64,000 nucleotides of DNA from Streptomyces griseiscabiei (GCF_020010925.1 NZ_JAGJBZ010000003.1:868001-932000), one strand, 5' to 3'. Shown: positions 27,629 through 35,031, counted from the stretch's first letter. The notes: generated by a model not told the origin, from the letters alone. Numbers and translations: made by a program.

Positions 27629-28395
27629 AGCGGGACCCCCTGCTGTGGGCCGCGCTGGTCGCGGTCCTGGTCGTCCTCGCCTCGGCGGAGTACCGGCTGG
27701 CGGTGGCGTGCGGCTTCGGCCAGTACGTCGCCGCCGGCGTCCCCGCAGCCCTCGACGTCTACGCGCTCGCCGCGCTGCGGGCCCGCCGGGACGTCCTGGC
27801 GGTCGTAGCCGTGCTCATCGGCGTGAACGCTGCGAGCCATCTCGTCGAGGTCGGTCTCCTGCCCGTCGACGTGCCGCTCGTGGTCGCCGTATCGGCGGTC
27901 GCCCCGCTCGTGCTGTGGCGCGTCCACCGCCTCGGCGAGCACCACCAGGAGCCCGCCCCCGCCCCCGCGCCCGCCGTATCCGCCGTACCCGAGGCGTACC
28001 CGCCCGTCGAGGTACAGCGGGATACACCGGCCCCCGAGCCGGTCGAGCAGGCGCCCGTGCTGCCTGTCCTCGGCCCGTTCGCCAGCCTCGAGGAACTCCC
28101 GCGTACCCGCCCGTACCCGGCCGCGTATCCGCCCGCTGAGCAGGAGGAACACGAGCGCGCCGAGGACGCCGTACCCGCCCCGGCTACCGACTCGGATACA
28201 CCGGATACGCTCCCGCTCCCGCCCGGATACGCACGCGCCGACGGCGCCGAGGACGACCTCACCGAGCAGGCCCGGACCGACTTCGCGCAGCTGCTCGCCG
28301 ACGGCCGCGCACCCTCGATCCGGTCCCTCAGGGATACGTACTCGATCGGCCAGCCACGCGCGCAACGCATCCAAGGCGAACTCGTCGGCTCGTGA
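27625..28395 (+). CDS. DUF2637/SpdB-like membrane protein with C-terminal helix-turn-helix
   Basis: 256 aa. Four hydrophobic segments in residues 8-100, with an EYRLAVACGF and PAALDVYALAALRARRDVLA core, resemble DUF2637 or SpdB spread proteins of Streptomyces plasmids. A Pro/Glu/Ala-rich linker (about 105-215) follows. The last 35 residues (FAQLLADGRAPSIRSLRDTY, SIGQPRAQRIQGEL) read like a small DNA-binding helix-turn-helix. Spd proteins help plasmid spread along hyphae; whether this one does is inference. It overlaps both neighbours by four bases. Confidence 0.55.
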   Translation: MKRDPLLWAALVAVLVVLASAEYRLAVACGFGQYVAAGVPAALDVYALAALRARRDVLAVVAVLIGVNAASHLVEVGLLPVDVPLVVAVSAVAPLVLWRVHRLGEHHQEPAPAPAPAVSAVPEAYPPVEVQRDTPAPEPVEQAPVLPVLGPFASLEELPRTRPYPAAYPPAEQEEHERAEDAVPAPATDSDTPDTLPLPPGYARADGAEDDLTEQARTDFAQLLADGRAPSIRSLRDTYSIGQPRAQRIQGELVGS

Positions 28396-28538
28396 TCCTC
28401 GCCGCGTTCTTCGGGCTCTCCGCCCTGCTCGCCCTCCTCGGGCTGTGCGCTGTCGCGCTCCACGACGTCCCCCGCATCTCCGGGACCGTCGCCCTGATCA
28501 TCACCTTGGCCGCGCTCGGCGCGGTCACCCTCCGCTGA
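28392..28538 (+). CDS. 48-aa membrane miniprotein
   Basis: GTG 28392 overlaps the previous stop (GTGA). The 48-residue product has two hydrophobic helices (residues 1-22 and 29-46) split by HDVPRISG. It is an ordinary-looking member of this overlapping operon. No family recognised. Confidence 0.55.
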   Translation: MILAAFFGLSALLALLGLCAVALHDVPRISGTVALIITLAALGAVTLR

Positions 28539-28548
28539 GGACTCCACC

Positions 28549-29061
28549 TTGAACTACGTCACCTTCGGCGGCGTCACCGTCGGCCTCTGCCTGCTCATCC
28601 ACCAGGTCGTCACCTGGTGGCCCGGCCGCAAGGCCCTGACGAAGGACCCCGCCAAGCACGCGGCCCGGCTCCTGCCGTTCCTCGCGGCCTGGTGCTACGG
28701 CGCCTTGACCACGCTCGGCGTCGGCGGCCTGGTCGGGCTCATCTCCGGCACGATCCTCGGCCTGTCCAACTGGCTCGGCGACGTCGCCCTCGTCTGGGGT
28801 GTCGGCGGCGCCGGGGGCCAGTCGGCGGCCCGCGCCACGTTCGTCCCGCTGTCCGGGCCCGGCCTGGGCATCGTGCTCATCCTGACGGCCGCGTTCGCGG
28901 CGGCCGTGAAGAAGGCCGGCGACGGCACCGCGGGCGTACTGAAGCGCGGCGCATGGTGTGGCATCACCCTGGGCACGTCGGCCGGGGTCGCCGGGTTCGC
29001 CGCCGTACCCATCGCGCAGGCCGTGAACTGGCTCGGCGACCACATCTACGCGGCGTTCTGA
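28549..29061 (+). CDS. Multi-spanning membrane protein of the element
   Basis: 170 aa from TTG 28549 (GAGGAC upstream). Four hydrophobic segments: near the N-terminus, LLPFLAAWCYGALTTLGVGG, GLGIVLILTAAFAAAV, and SAGVAGFAAVPIAQAV. A Gly/Ala-rich loop lies between the second and third. No family recognised. Proteins of this kind occur in the transfer regions of Streptomyces plasmids, but nothing here proves a transfer role. Confidence 0.5.
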   Translation: MNYVTFGGVTVGLCLLIHQVVTWWPGRKALTKDPAKHAARLLPFLAAWCYGALTTLGVGGLVGLISGTILGLSNWLGDVALVWGVGGAGGQSAARATFVPLSGPGLGIVLILTAAFAAAVKKAGDGTAGVLKRGAWCGITLGTSAGVAGFAAVPIAQAVNWLGDHIYAAF

Positions 29062-29399
29062 TGGGCGGCAGCAAGCGGGCCGACGAGGAGCCGGAGGAGC
29101 CGTCCAGGGCGGCCGGGGCCTTGGTCCTGGTGGTCCTCGCGGTGGCCGCCGCCGGGGCCGTGTTCACCGTCTCCTCCACGGCCGGAGTGCTCTCGCTGTG
29201 GGCCGTCGCCGTCGCCGCGCTGTGGCGGTCCGCCCGCCGCATGTCCGATTCGTCCGCCACTCCCCCACCGAGAGGGGCGGCCCCCGATTCCGGTGAAGCT
29301 GCACGTCGCAGGCTGAAGAAGGCGAGAGGGGTGTACGACCCGAACGGGGTTATGTGCACCTACCACCCAACCCCCGAGGGGGAGGTGAACGAGCCATGA
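29061..29399 (+). CDS. Small membrane protein with basic tail
   Basis: 112 aa. An acidic N-terminus, two hydrophobic helices (about residues 17-55), then a basic segment (ARRRLKKARGV) and the tail MCTYHPTPEGEVNEP. It overlaps the previous stop (TGATG) and the next start (ATGA). No family recognised. Confidence 0.5.
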   Translation: MGGSKRADEEPEEPSRAAGALVLVVLAVAAAGAVFTVSSTAGVLSLWAVAVAALWRSARRMSDSSATPPPRGAAPDSGEAARRRLKKARGVYDPNGVMCTYHPTPEGEVNEP

Positions 29400-29479
29400 T
29401 CCGACGCTTCCTCGCCCGAGTCCTCGAGTACTGCGGCGACTGCGGATGGTGGGTGGAGAACTGCCCCCATCAGAAGTGA
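29396..29479 (+). CDS. 27-aa Cys-rich microprotein
   Basis: ATG 29396 overlaps the previous stop (ATGA), and GGGGGAGG lies 12 bases upstream. The product is basic at the N-terminus and has Cys at residues 13, 16 and 23 with His 25 (YCGDCGWWVENCPHQK), which could form a small zinc knuckle. It is the last gene of the left operon, 14 bases before a strong terminator. Its position and coupling are the main support. Confidence 0.5.
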   Translation: MIRRFLARVLEYCGDCGWWVENCPHQK

Positions 29480-29492
29480 CCCCGCACCACAG

Positions 29493-29534
29493 AACGGCCC
29501 CCGGCCGGTAGACACCTACCGGCTGGGGGCCGTT
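29493..29534. terminator. Terminator of the left operon
   Basis: A 19-bp stem (AACGGCCCCCGGCCGGTAG with its complement, one G-T wobble) has a 4-base loop, 14 bases after the last stop. It is the first of three strong hairpins in a row. Confidence 0.8.
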
Positions 29535-29560
29535 CGGCCTGCGGCCCACCACCGGGGGAC

Positions 29561-29689
29561 CCGGTCCGGCCGCGCCGCCTGGGAAGCGTCGCGCGGCCGG
29601 ACCGGGGGTCTGTTCGTGCCGGGAGCCTTCCCGGCCGGGGTGCCGGTCCGGCCGCCGGCCCCCGTGGGGAGGGTCGGCGGCCGGACCGG
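29561..29689. repeat. Two further hairpins with related arms
   Basis: Hairpin 29561-29605 has 15-bp perfect arms (CCGGTCCGGCCGCGC) and a 15-base loop. Hairpin 29643-29689 has 14-bp perfect arms (CCGGTCCGGCCGCC) and a 19-base loop. They share the arm sequence CCGGTCCGGCCGC, so alternative pairing between them is possible. The stretch 29535-29785 holds no gene. It separates the plus-strand operon from the convergent minus-strand genes. Confidence 0.65.
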
Positions 29690-29785
29690 GAGAAGGCGGC
29701 GCCGCCGGGGACGAGCATCCACCTTCTTCGGGACCGGCCACCGTCAGAGGGGGGCCACCAATCGGACGTCAGACCGGTCCCGAAG

Positions 29786-29980
29786 TCACTGGGTCTTGGC
29801 GCAGCCGGGGCAGGCGTACACGCCGACACTGCGATTGTGGGCGCCCCAGTAGCCGACGGCTATGCCCGCGTACACGGCATCGTCCTCGAGGGCCGTGCCG
29901 CACCAGACACAGCGTGTCCCGTCCTGCTGGTCGCGTGTCAGACCCCAGACGGTGGGGAGGGCGCGCTGAGCCACGGTCAC
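29786..29980 (-). CDS. 64-aa zinc-ribbon-like protein
   Basis: GTG 29980 overlaps the stop of the upstream gene (GTGA). The product has CVWC (residues 24-27) and CPGC (57-60), the two halves of a zinc ribbon, separated by 29 residues (YAGIAVGYWGAHNRSVGVYA). It is the last gene of a three-gene minus-strand operon. The function is unknown. Confidence 0.55.
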   Translation of the reverse strand: MTVAQRALPTVWGLTRDQQDGTRCVWCGTALEDDAVYAGIAVGYWGAHNRSVGVYACPGCAKTQ

Positions 29981-30183
29981 CGCCGGCGCTTCCGGCGCGC
30001 CGGGTGGTGGTTGCGGATCTCGACGTTGTAGTCCGACACCCGGGACAGGTCGCCCCGTGCTATGGCATCCGTACGCTGCCGGACCAGCGCGGCGCACACC
30101 CCGCAGTCGTCCGGCGGTGTCGGTTCGTCCAGCGGGAGACCGAGCGTGACCGGCGGCTCCTGCATCGTCTGCTGACGGGTCAT
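29977..30183 (-). CDS. 68-aa small basic-tailed protein
   Basis: ATG 30183 with GGAGG eight bases upstream and ATGA overlap with the gene before it. It contains a CGVC pair (residues 27-30), a helical stretch LVRQRTDAIARGDLSRVSDY and a strongly basic C-terminus (HHPARRKRRR). No family recognised; the basic end suggests nucleic-acid contact. Confidence 0.55.
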   Translation of the reverse strand: MTRQQTMQEPPVTLGLPLDEPTPPDDCGVCAALVRQRTDAIARGDLSRVSDYNVEIRNHHPARRKRRR

Positions 30184-30641
30184 CCGAGTACCTCCGCAGA
30201 AAGTAGTCCGCCCGGCACAAAGCAGGCGGCGAGGATGGTGGGATCCGTCAGGCGCCCGCTTCCGTGCGGCCGTGCGAGCCACACGCGGCCGTGCGTCGGA
30301 CGGTTGACGGGCGGGCAGTACAGCGGCCACCCCGGCGGATGCACGGTGAGCCGGGCGACGTCGTCCAGGTGCTCCTCGGCGTCAAGCGGGACGAGCCACC
30401 AGGCGCGCTCGGCGGCCGGGTAGGCGAGCACCGGCCCGAGGATGTCGGGGGGCATCCGCTGCATCGCGTCCATGGTGCGGAAGAACGGCGCCTCCACTGC
30501 GAGCCAGCGCACACCGGAAGGAACGAGCGCGAGTTCGCCGGCCGACCATGCGCGGCGCACAGTGCCAGGGGAGGGAGCGCAGTCCGCGAGCCAGTCGCGG
30601 CCTGCGTAGCGCGTGCCTGGGTTGCGGGTCGGTGTGGCCAT
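30180..30641 (-). CDS. Hypothetical protein, first gene of a three-gene operon
   Basis: 153 aa. WLADCAPSPGTVRRAWSAGE, PSGVRWLAVEAPFF and AERAWWLVPLDAEEHLDDVA recall small proteins encoded near prim-pol genes in Streptomyces elements, but I cannot name the family. The start has no Shine-Dalgarno sequence. The ATTGCTC repeats lie 42 to 90 bases upstream, so expression is probably controlled there by the neighbouring XRE protein. Confidence 0.55.
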   Translation of the reverse strand: MATPTRNPGTRYAGRDWLADCAPSPGTVRRAWSAGELALVPSGVRWLAVEAPFFRTMDAMQRMPPDILGPVLAYPAAERAWWLVPLDAEEHLDDVARLTVHPPGWPLYCPPVNRPTHGRVWLARPHGSGRLTDPTILAACFVPGGLLSAEVLG

Positions 30642-30682
30642 GACCAGGAACGTAGAGAGCCGGGCAGGGCGGGCGCGCGCCG

Positions 30683-30730
30683 ATTGCTCGGGATTGCTCC
30701 TACGGCCTCATGGGATTGCTCGGGTTGCTC
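30683..30730. promoter_or_regulatory. ATTGCTC iterons (four copies), probable operator
   Basis: ATTGCTC occurs at 30683, 30693 and 30715, and GTTGCTC at 30724. The spacing within each pair is about 10 bp, one helical turn. The same heptamer occurs twice at 32385-32401 upstream of the XRE operon, also 10 bp apart. The block stands between the XRE gene and the start of the 153-aa gene. Confidence 0.65.
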
Positions 30731-31568
30731 ACGGGAGGGTGAGCTGAGCCCGGGCCCGCATGATCAGGCGGTGCGCCTGGTGGCCGAACACGGCGGACTC
30801 ACTCATCAGGGTCCAGACCTTGACGTAGTACGCGACGTCATCGGCGGACTCGAGCCACAGTTCGGCGTTCCACGTGTCGGCGACGACCACGCTCTGATCC
30901 ATGATCCAGAAACCGTGCTTCGGGGAGAACGGCGTACGGGCTCCCAGCGGAATCACGCCGAGCGTCACGGTGCTGGAACCCACCAGGGCCGTCAGACGCT
31001 CCAGTTGCGCCGACATGGCCGCAGTCTCGCACCGTTGGACAAGCAGCGCCGCCTCCCACAGCAGGGCGTGGATGTGCCGTCCCGGCTCGTACAGGATCGC
31101 CTGGCGCTGCATGCGCGCCTGCACTCCGGCCTCGACGTCCCTTGGGGATCCGACCCGCTCAGACACGTCCGTCAGTACGCCGCGGGCGTACTCGGGTGTC
31201 TGGAAGATGCCCGGGATGATCCCGGATTCGAAGATGTGGATCTCACGGGCCCCTTCTTCCTGGAGGCGGTGCCCCTCCTGCACGGCTCGGTGGCCGGCCG
31301 CCAGCTGCCGCTTCCAACTGCGGTAGGTCGTCTCCAGGGTGCGCAGGCTGGCGCGCAGTTCGTCGGCGACGTCCGGTCGGCCAACGGCTTCGGCCCACGC
31401 TTTGGCGTCGGCGTCGCTCGCCGTCTGCTTGCCGTTCTCCAGCTTGCTGACCTTGGACTGTTGCCACCCGAGCTGGGCGGCGAACTCCTTGCCGGTCAGC
31501 CCCGTCCCGGTGCGCAGCTCTCGCAGCCGCGCACCGAGGGCCTTACGGGCGTGCTGGTAGTCGCTCAC
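30729..31568 (-). CDS. XRE-family regulator with DUF5753-like C-terminal domain
   Basis: 279 aa. Helix-turn-helix at residues 10-60 (LGARLRELRTGTGLTGKEFA, QLGWQQSKVSKLENGKQ). The C-terminal domain carries ESGIIPGIFQTPEYARGVL, RMQRQAILYEPGRHIHALLW and the late motif YYVKVWTLMSESAVFG, the pattern of Streptomyces XRE/DUF5753 proteins. It is coupled (GTGA) to the DUF6879-like gene upstream. It probably binds the ATTGCTC repeats at 30683-30730 and 32385-32401; this is inferred from position. Confidence 0.85.
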   Translation of the reverse strand: MSDYQHARKALGARLRELRTGTGLTGKEFAAQLGWQQSKVSKLENGKQTASDADAKAWAEAVGRPDVADELRASLRTLETTYRSWKRQLAAGHRAVQEGHRLQEEGAREIHIFESGIIPGIFQTPEYARGVLTDVSERVGSPRDVEAGVQARMQRQAILYEPGRHIHALLWEAALLVQRCETAAMSAQLERLTALVGSSTVTLGVIPLGARTPFSPKHGFWIMDQSVVVADTWNAELWLESADDVAYYVKVWTLMSESAVFGHQAHRLIMRARAQLTLP

Positions 31569-32101
31569 GGACTCGAAGCTACCCGCTCCGCGAACTCATC
31601 GCGCCGGATCGCGTGATGCCAGGCGGCATCCCGGATCTGGCAGAACTCCACGATGCGCGCGGCGTCGTCGAGCAGCTCGGCGCCGAGGTACTCGTCCGAG
31701 TCGTCGAAGTGCAGCACCAGGGCGTAGCGGGAGTCGAACAGCCAGAAGTCGACTGCGGGCAGGTGCAGCTTCTCAGCGTCGGCCCGCCACAGGTACCGGA
31801 TGTTCTCCCCGGCCGCGTTGTTCGTCGCGGCCGCGGCGAGTAGATACCGCTGCTCGGGGGTTGGCGGTGCGTCGGCCAGGCGCACGCGCTCGATGCGCTT
31901 GCCCTGGCCGGTCTGCGTGCTGACGTTGACGCACCATGGCCGGTCGATGTCGTCTGCGGTCTGGCCGGTCTCGAGCCAGGTACGGAACTTCGCACCGGAG
32001 CGGTCGGAGCCGTAGCCGCGGCGGGTCTCGAGGCGCCAGGCGGTGTGCGCGAAGTCCTCGAAGTGGGAGCCGAACGAGTCGTCGTCGATGAACTGCGGCA
32101 C
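31565..32101 (-). CDS. DUF6879-like partner of the XRE regulator
   Basis: 178 aa from GTG 32101, preceded by AAGGAG. The sequence DSFGSHFEDFAHTAWRLETR, WCVNVSTQTGQGKRIERVRL and VDFWLFDSRYALVLHFDDSD matches the small acidic proteins (DUF6879) usually encoded next to XRE/DUF5753 regulators in Streptomyces. It is probably a regulatory partner or antitoxin-like factor; the biochemical role is unknown. Confidence 0.75.
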   Translation of the reverse strand: MPQFIDDDSFGSHFEDFAHTAWRLETRRGYGSDRSGAKFRTWLETGQTADDIDRPWCVNVSTQTGQGKRIERVRLADAPPTPEQRYLLAAAATNNAAGENIRYLWRADAEKLHLPAVDFWLFDSRYALVLHFDDSDEYLGAELLDDAARIVEFCQIRDAAWHHAIRRDEFAERVASSP

Positions 32102-32106
32102 GTGGC

Positions 32107-32316
32107 CTACTCCTTGGGGGCGAAGCGGGTCAGCAGCTCGCGCGGCACGCGGACGAACGACTCGCCCTCGAGGACGTTCTGCAGCTGGGCGACGTCCTCG
32201 GGGTCGGTCACGATGTAGCCCTGGACGACGATGTCTCCCGTCTCGGTGTCCTCGTACAGCGTGGGGCACTTGCCGTCCTCGCTGGTGGTGCCGAGCATGC
32301 GGAGCTGAAGGGCCAT
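32107..32316 (-). CDS. 69-aa hypothetical protein heading the XRE operon
   Basis: ATG 32316 with GAGGAAGAGGG upstream. It is a small alpha/beta protein (MALQLRMLGTTSEDGKCPTL, DIVVQGYIVTDPEDVAQLQN) with one Cys. It lies five bases before the DUF6879-like gene and about 70 bases after the ATTGCTC repeats at 32385-32401. Similar short genes accompany XRE/DUF6879 modules; the function is unknown. Confidence 0.65.
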   Translation of the reverse strand: MALQLRMLGTTSEDGKCPTLYEDTETGDIVVQGYIVTDPEDVAQLQNVLEGESFVRVPRELLTRFAPKE

Positions 32317-32384
32317 GGTCCCTCTTCCTCTCGTGCCGTCGGTGAGCCATCAGGATGCGAGGAATGCGCGCGCGGCGGGGCGGG

Positions 32385-32401
32385 ATTGCTCGAAATTGCT
32401 C
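32385..32401. promoter_or_regulatory. ATTGCTC pair upstream of the XRE operon
   Basis: Two exact ATTGCTC copies lie 10 bp apart, 69 bases upstream of the first start codon of the 69-aa/DUF6879/XRE operon and 39 bases past the capsid gene stop. They match the four-copy block at 30683-30730, which suggests autoregulation. Confidence 0.65.
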
Positions 32402-32439
32402 GCGCGGGTGCCCTGAGACAGGGCACCCGCGCGGGGGGA

Positions 32440-33702
32440 TCAGGCCGTGAGGTCGATCTCGACGATTGCCGACGGCTGGAAGATCTTCAGGCCCGCGTCC
32501 ATCTCGCACCGGAAGCGGATCATGTTCCGCGTGAAGTCGGAGGCACCGCTGTCCTCGCCGAGGGCGTTGGGGTCGTAGACGTTCTCCGACCAGTCCAGCC
32601 GCACGTCCTCGACGACCTGCAGTTCCGTCGCGAGCTTGAAGTTCACCAGGTGCGCGACGCCGGCAGTCTGCGCGGTCGTCGAGACGACCGGCAGGCCCCA
32701 CAGGCGCCGGGCCGAGACCTCCACCGTCTGAACCGGCCCGCCGAGGAAGTAGTCCGCCTCGTTGTTGGCGAGCAGCTCCACGGCCTCCCAGTCGTTGGGG
32801 TGCATGACGTACGCCGCGCCGTCGAGGAACGACAGGATCTCGAGCTTGGTCTTCGCCTTGCGCGCGGTGGTGAGCAGGTCCGTGTCCCACGCCTGCGTCT
32901 GCGAGCCGGACACGTTGGCGATCCCGGTCATGTTCTCGCCCGAACCACTGCCGTTGATGATCTGCGCCTCGAGACCCAGCTCGAGACCCAGGCGCATCTC
33001 GACGTCCAGGACGCGCTCGAGGGACGGAGCGTCGCGCAGGTCCTGGCGGGCGATCGGCTCCGAAAGGTGAGCGATCGTCCGCGTCCGGTCGTCGATCCGC
33101 TCCCACGTGTAGACGCTGGTCGGCTTCACCGCGCCGCGCGCTACGGGGGCGGCGTTGTTGGTCCGTACGGTCTGGCGCAGGTAGCCGAACCGTGACGGGC
33201 CCGGCTCGGTCGGGATGAGCTGTCGCAGGGCCAGAACGGGAACGCCCTGGCGGATCGGCTCGGGGTCGAGCGGCACCGTCAGCGGCACGGCGCCAGAAGC
33301 GAGGATGCCCTTGTACCCGCCACCCTCCGAGGCCGCGAAGACGACCTTGGCGCCCCAGTCGGAGCCACCGGCCGCCTTCACCCGCGGATGCTGGCCGGCC
33401 TTCGAGGAAGGCGACAGCGGCCTCCCGCGTTCGCCGGGCAGTGTCGAGAACCCCTTGCCGTCCCCGGCGATCTCGTGCCCCAGCTTGTTGAGAGCAGCCT
33501 TCATGCTGTCGGCGTTCGTCTCGCCGCGATCCTCCATGATCTGATCCACCAGAACCCGGCCCTTGGCGATGTTGGCCTCAACAACGGCGGCCTCTTCCCT
33601 GGTGAAATCTCGCCCCTCGGCCGTGGCCCGGTCGGCGATCACACGGGTCTCGCTCAGGAGGAGCCGTGCTTGGTTCTTCAGCTTCGTGATGTCGGCAGCC
33701 AT
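32440..33702 (-). CDS. HK97-fold phage major capsid protein
   Basis: 420 aa. Residues 1-100 are a charged, coiled-coil scaffolding-like delta domain (ITKLKNQARLLLSETRVIAD, EEAAVVEANIAKGRVLVDQI). The rest is an HK97-type shell protein: RFGYLRQTVRTNNAAPVARG, the E-loop and spine helix region LEAQIINGSGSGENMTGIAN, the P-domain part FLDGAAYVMHPNDWEAVELL, and FTRNMIRFRCEMDAGLKIFQ near the end. The ATG has AAGGAGA upstream. No portal or protease gene accompanies it, so any capsid would need helper proteins or have a satellite-specific assembly. The protease site could follow the delta domain. Confidence 0.9.
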   Translation of the reverse strand: MAADITKLKNQARLLLSETRVIADRATAEGRDFTREEAAVVEANIAKGRVLVDQIMEDRGETNADSMKAALNKLGHEIAGDGKGFSTLPGERGRPLSPSSKAGQHPRVKAAGGSDWGAKVVFAASEGGGYKGILASGAVPLTVPLDPEPIRQGVPVLALRQLIPTEPGPSRFGYLRQTVRTNNAAPVARGAVKPTSVYTWERIDDRTRTIAHLSEPIARQDLRDAPSLERVLDVEMRLGLELGLEAQIINGSGSGENMTGIANVSGSQTQAWDTDLLTTARKAKTKLEILSFLDGAAYVMHPNDWEAVELLANNEADYFLGGPVQTVEVSARRLWGLPVVSTTAQTAGVAHLVNFKLATELQVVEDVRLDWSENVYDPNALGEDSGASDFTRNMIRFRCEMDAGLKIFQPSAIVEIDLTA

Positions 33703-33801
33703 CTGCCGTCTCCTTCGGGAAGTCGGGACTCTTCCCGGTACACAGAGGCGGGCCTCGAGACCGCGCCCTCGAGACGCGCGGGGGAGGCTGGCACAGCAGC
33801 T

Positions 33802-33933
33802 CTACCGGGCGGCGCCGAACTGAGCGGACCAGAGGGCGGGCGGCGACGTTCCGGACCGGCGCTCGAGGCGGGCGACTTGGCGGCCGGGGTGGATACCGGT
33901 GGCCGCCGCCAACGCCTCGAGGGCCTTACTCAC
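33802..33933 (-). CDS. Possible 43-aa protein upstream of the capsid gene
   Basis: A GTG 33933 frame (VSKALEALAAATGIHPGRQV) runs to a stop at 33802. It lies in the right orientation between the 100-aa gene and the capsid gene, but has no clear ribosome-binding site. Treat as tentative. Confidence 0.25.
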   Translation of the reverse strand: MSKALEALAAATGIHPGRQVARLERRSGTSPPALWSAQFGAAR

Positions 33934-33971
33934 GGAATGAGTCGCTCGCGGTCCCAACTGCTGGCCGTCGA

Positions 33972-34274
33972 TCAACCTGCCCCCAGGCTACGCCTTACGA
34001 CCGAAACGCGCCCTACCTCGGCTCCGCCGGCGTACGTCGTGACCTCCCTGCAGTCGCACGGACACAGCAGGAACGACACACGCTCCACCGAGCCGAAGTC
34101 GTCAGCCACGAACCAGACATCACCACGCCCGTCCATGATCCGGCGCTCATCGCTCTCGGACACCCACGGCCCCCGTAGGGCGTCCGTCGCGTCGACGTGC
34201 TCGATGACCGCCAGGAGCAGCCGGACCCCGGCCGCCTCCCGGCCGTCCAAGGTTCGGATCAGCACCGATTCCAC
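33972..34274 (-). CDS. 100-aa hypothetical protein in the packaging-like region
   Basis: Start at GTG 34274 or GTG 34265; the second overlaps the stop of the previous gene. The product has an N-terminal alpha/beta part (ESVLIRTLDGREAAGVRLLL) and two Cys in FLLCPCDCREV. No family recognised. It lies between the small terminase and capsid genes, where phages often encode head-related or regulatory small proteins. Confidence 0.5.
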   Translation of the reverse strand: MESVLIRTLDGREAAGVRLLLAVIEHVDATDALRGPWVSESDERRIMDGRGDVWFVADDFGSVERVSFLLCPCDCREVTTYAGGAEVGRVSVVRRSLGAG

Positions 34275-34423
34275 GCCCTCTCGTCCCAGTGGCTGGCGGC
34301 GTCCGCCGGCAGGTCCATCTCCACTTTGTCGTCCCACCGCTTGGGCCGGAGCCGGACCCGCACCACCGGCTGAACCGGTGCCGCAGCGCGTTCGTCATCG
34401 CCCTCAGGCGAAGGGGTTGTCAT
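34259..34423 (-). CDS. 54-aa hypothetical protein overlapping the small terminase end
   Basis: ATG 34423 lies within the last codons of the terminase gene (20-base overlap), with GAGGACG upstream. The product is a short charged protein (RVRLRPKRWDDKVEMDLPAD). Coupling to both neighbours is the main reason to call it. Confidence 0.45.
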   Translation of the reverse strand: MTTPSPEGDDERAAAPVQPVVRVRLRPKRWDDKVEMDLPADAASHWDERAWNRC

Positions 34424-34886
34424 CGTCCTCGTCCTTCCTGTCCGCATCCGTAAATCCGATACGCACCCGCGCATCCGTGGTCAGACCCAACTCCCGGGCC
34501 CAATACCGCAGCTGCTGTGATGCTTCCCGCATCGCCACCGTCGCCGGGTTCTTCACCATGCGGCCCCGATCCATGTCCGACCGGCCCTCGACCACCGGAC
34601 CGCGGTCACGCACGTCCCGGGCCGCCGCGGCGAACGCCGACCAGTACGAGCAGTACGCCGTCACGGCCGCACGCTCGCCCTCCCGGAAGCGGGTCGCATC
34701 GTTGGCGTACACCGACGCCAGACGCTCCCACTCCTCCAGGCCGGCCTCGTCGAGGATGTCCGGCTGGTCGGTCCAGGTGAGACCGAGGCCGCCGATCTCC
34801 GCCTCCTTCGCGAGCCGGACCGCCGGCTCCGGAGAAAGGATCTTCAACCCGGCAGGGATCGCCGGGGTCTTGCGTCGTGCAGGCAT
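34404..34886 (-). CDS. P27-type phage terminase small subunit
   Basis: 160 aa from ATG 34886 (GGAGAGG upstream). Helical protein with the P27 pattern: a basic Pro-rich N-terminus, then EEWERLASVYANDATRFREG, ERAAVTAYCSYWSAFAAAAR, a variable loop, and MREASQQLRYWARELGLTTD. Small terminases recognise phage pac/cos DNA. With no large subunit here, it could redirect a helper phage terminase to the element DNA, as in staphylococcal islands. The C-terminus is acidic (DADRKDEDDDNPFA). Confidence 0.8.
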   Translation of the reverse strand: MPARRKTPAIPAGLKILSPEPAVRLAKEAEIGGLGLTWTDQPDILDEAGLEEWERLASVYANDATRFREGERAAVTAYCSYWSAFAAAARDVRDRGPVVEGRSDMDRGRMVKNPATVAMREASQQLRYWARELGLTTDARVRIGFTDADRKDEDDDNPFA

Positions 34887-35031
34887 TTCGCACCTCTCCA
34901 TAACTGGTTCTGAAGCCCGTCGGCGTACGCCGCATTCACCGCGGCGGGCCCCCAGCGATTCGGTCTGGTGATTCCGACTCCCCTAGGGGGAGGGTCTCGA
35001 CTGCAGCCCGCGCGGGGGCGCAGGCGGGCCC

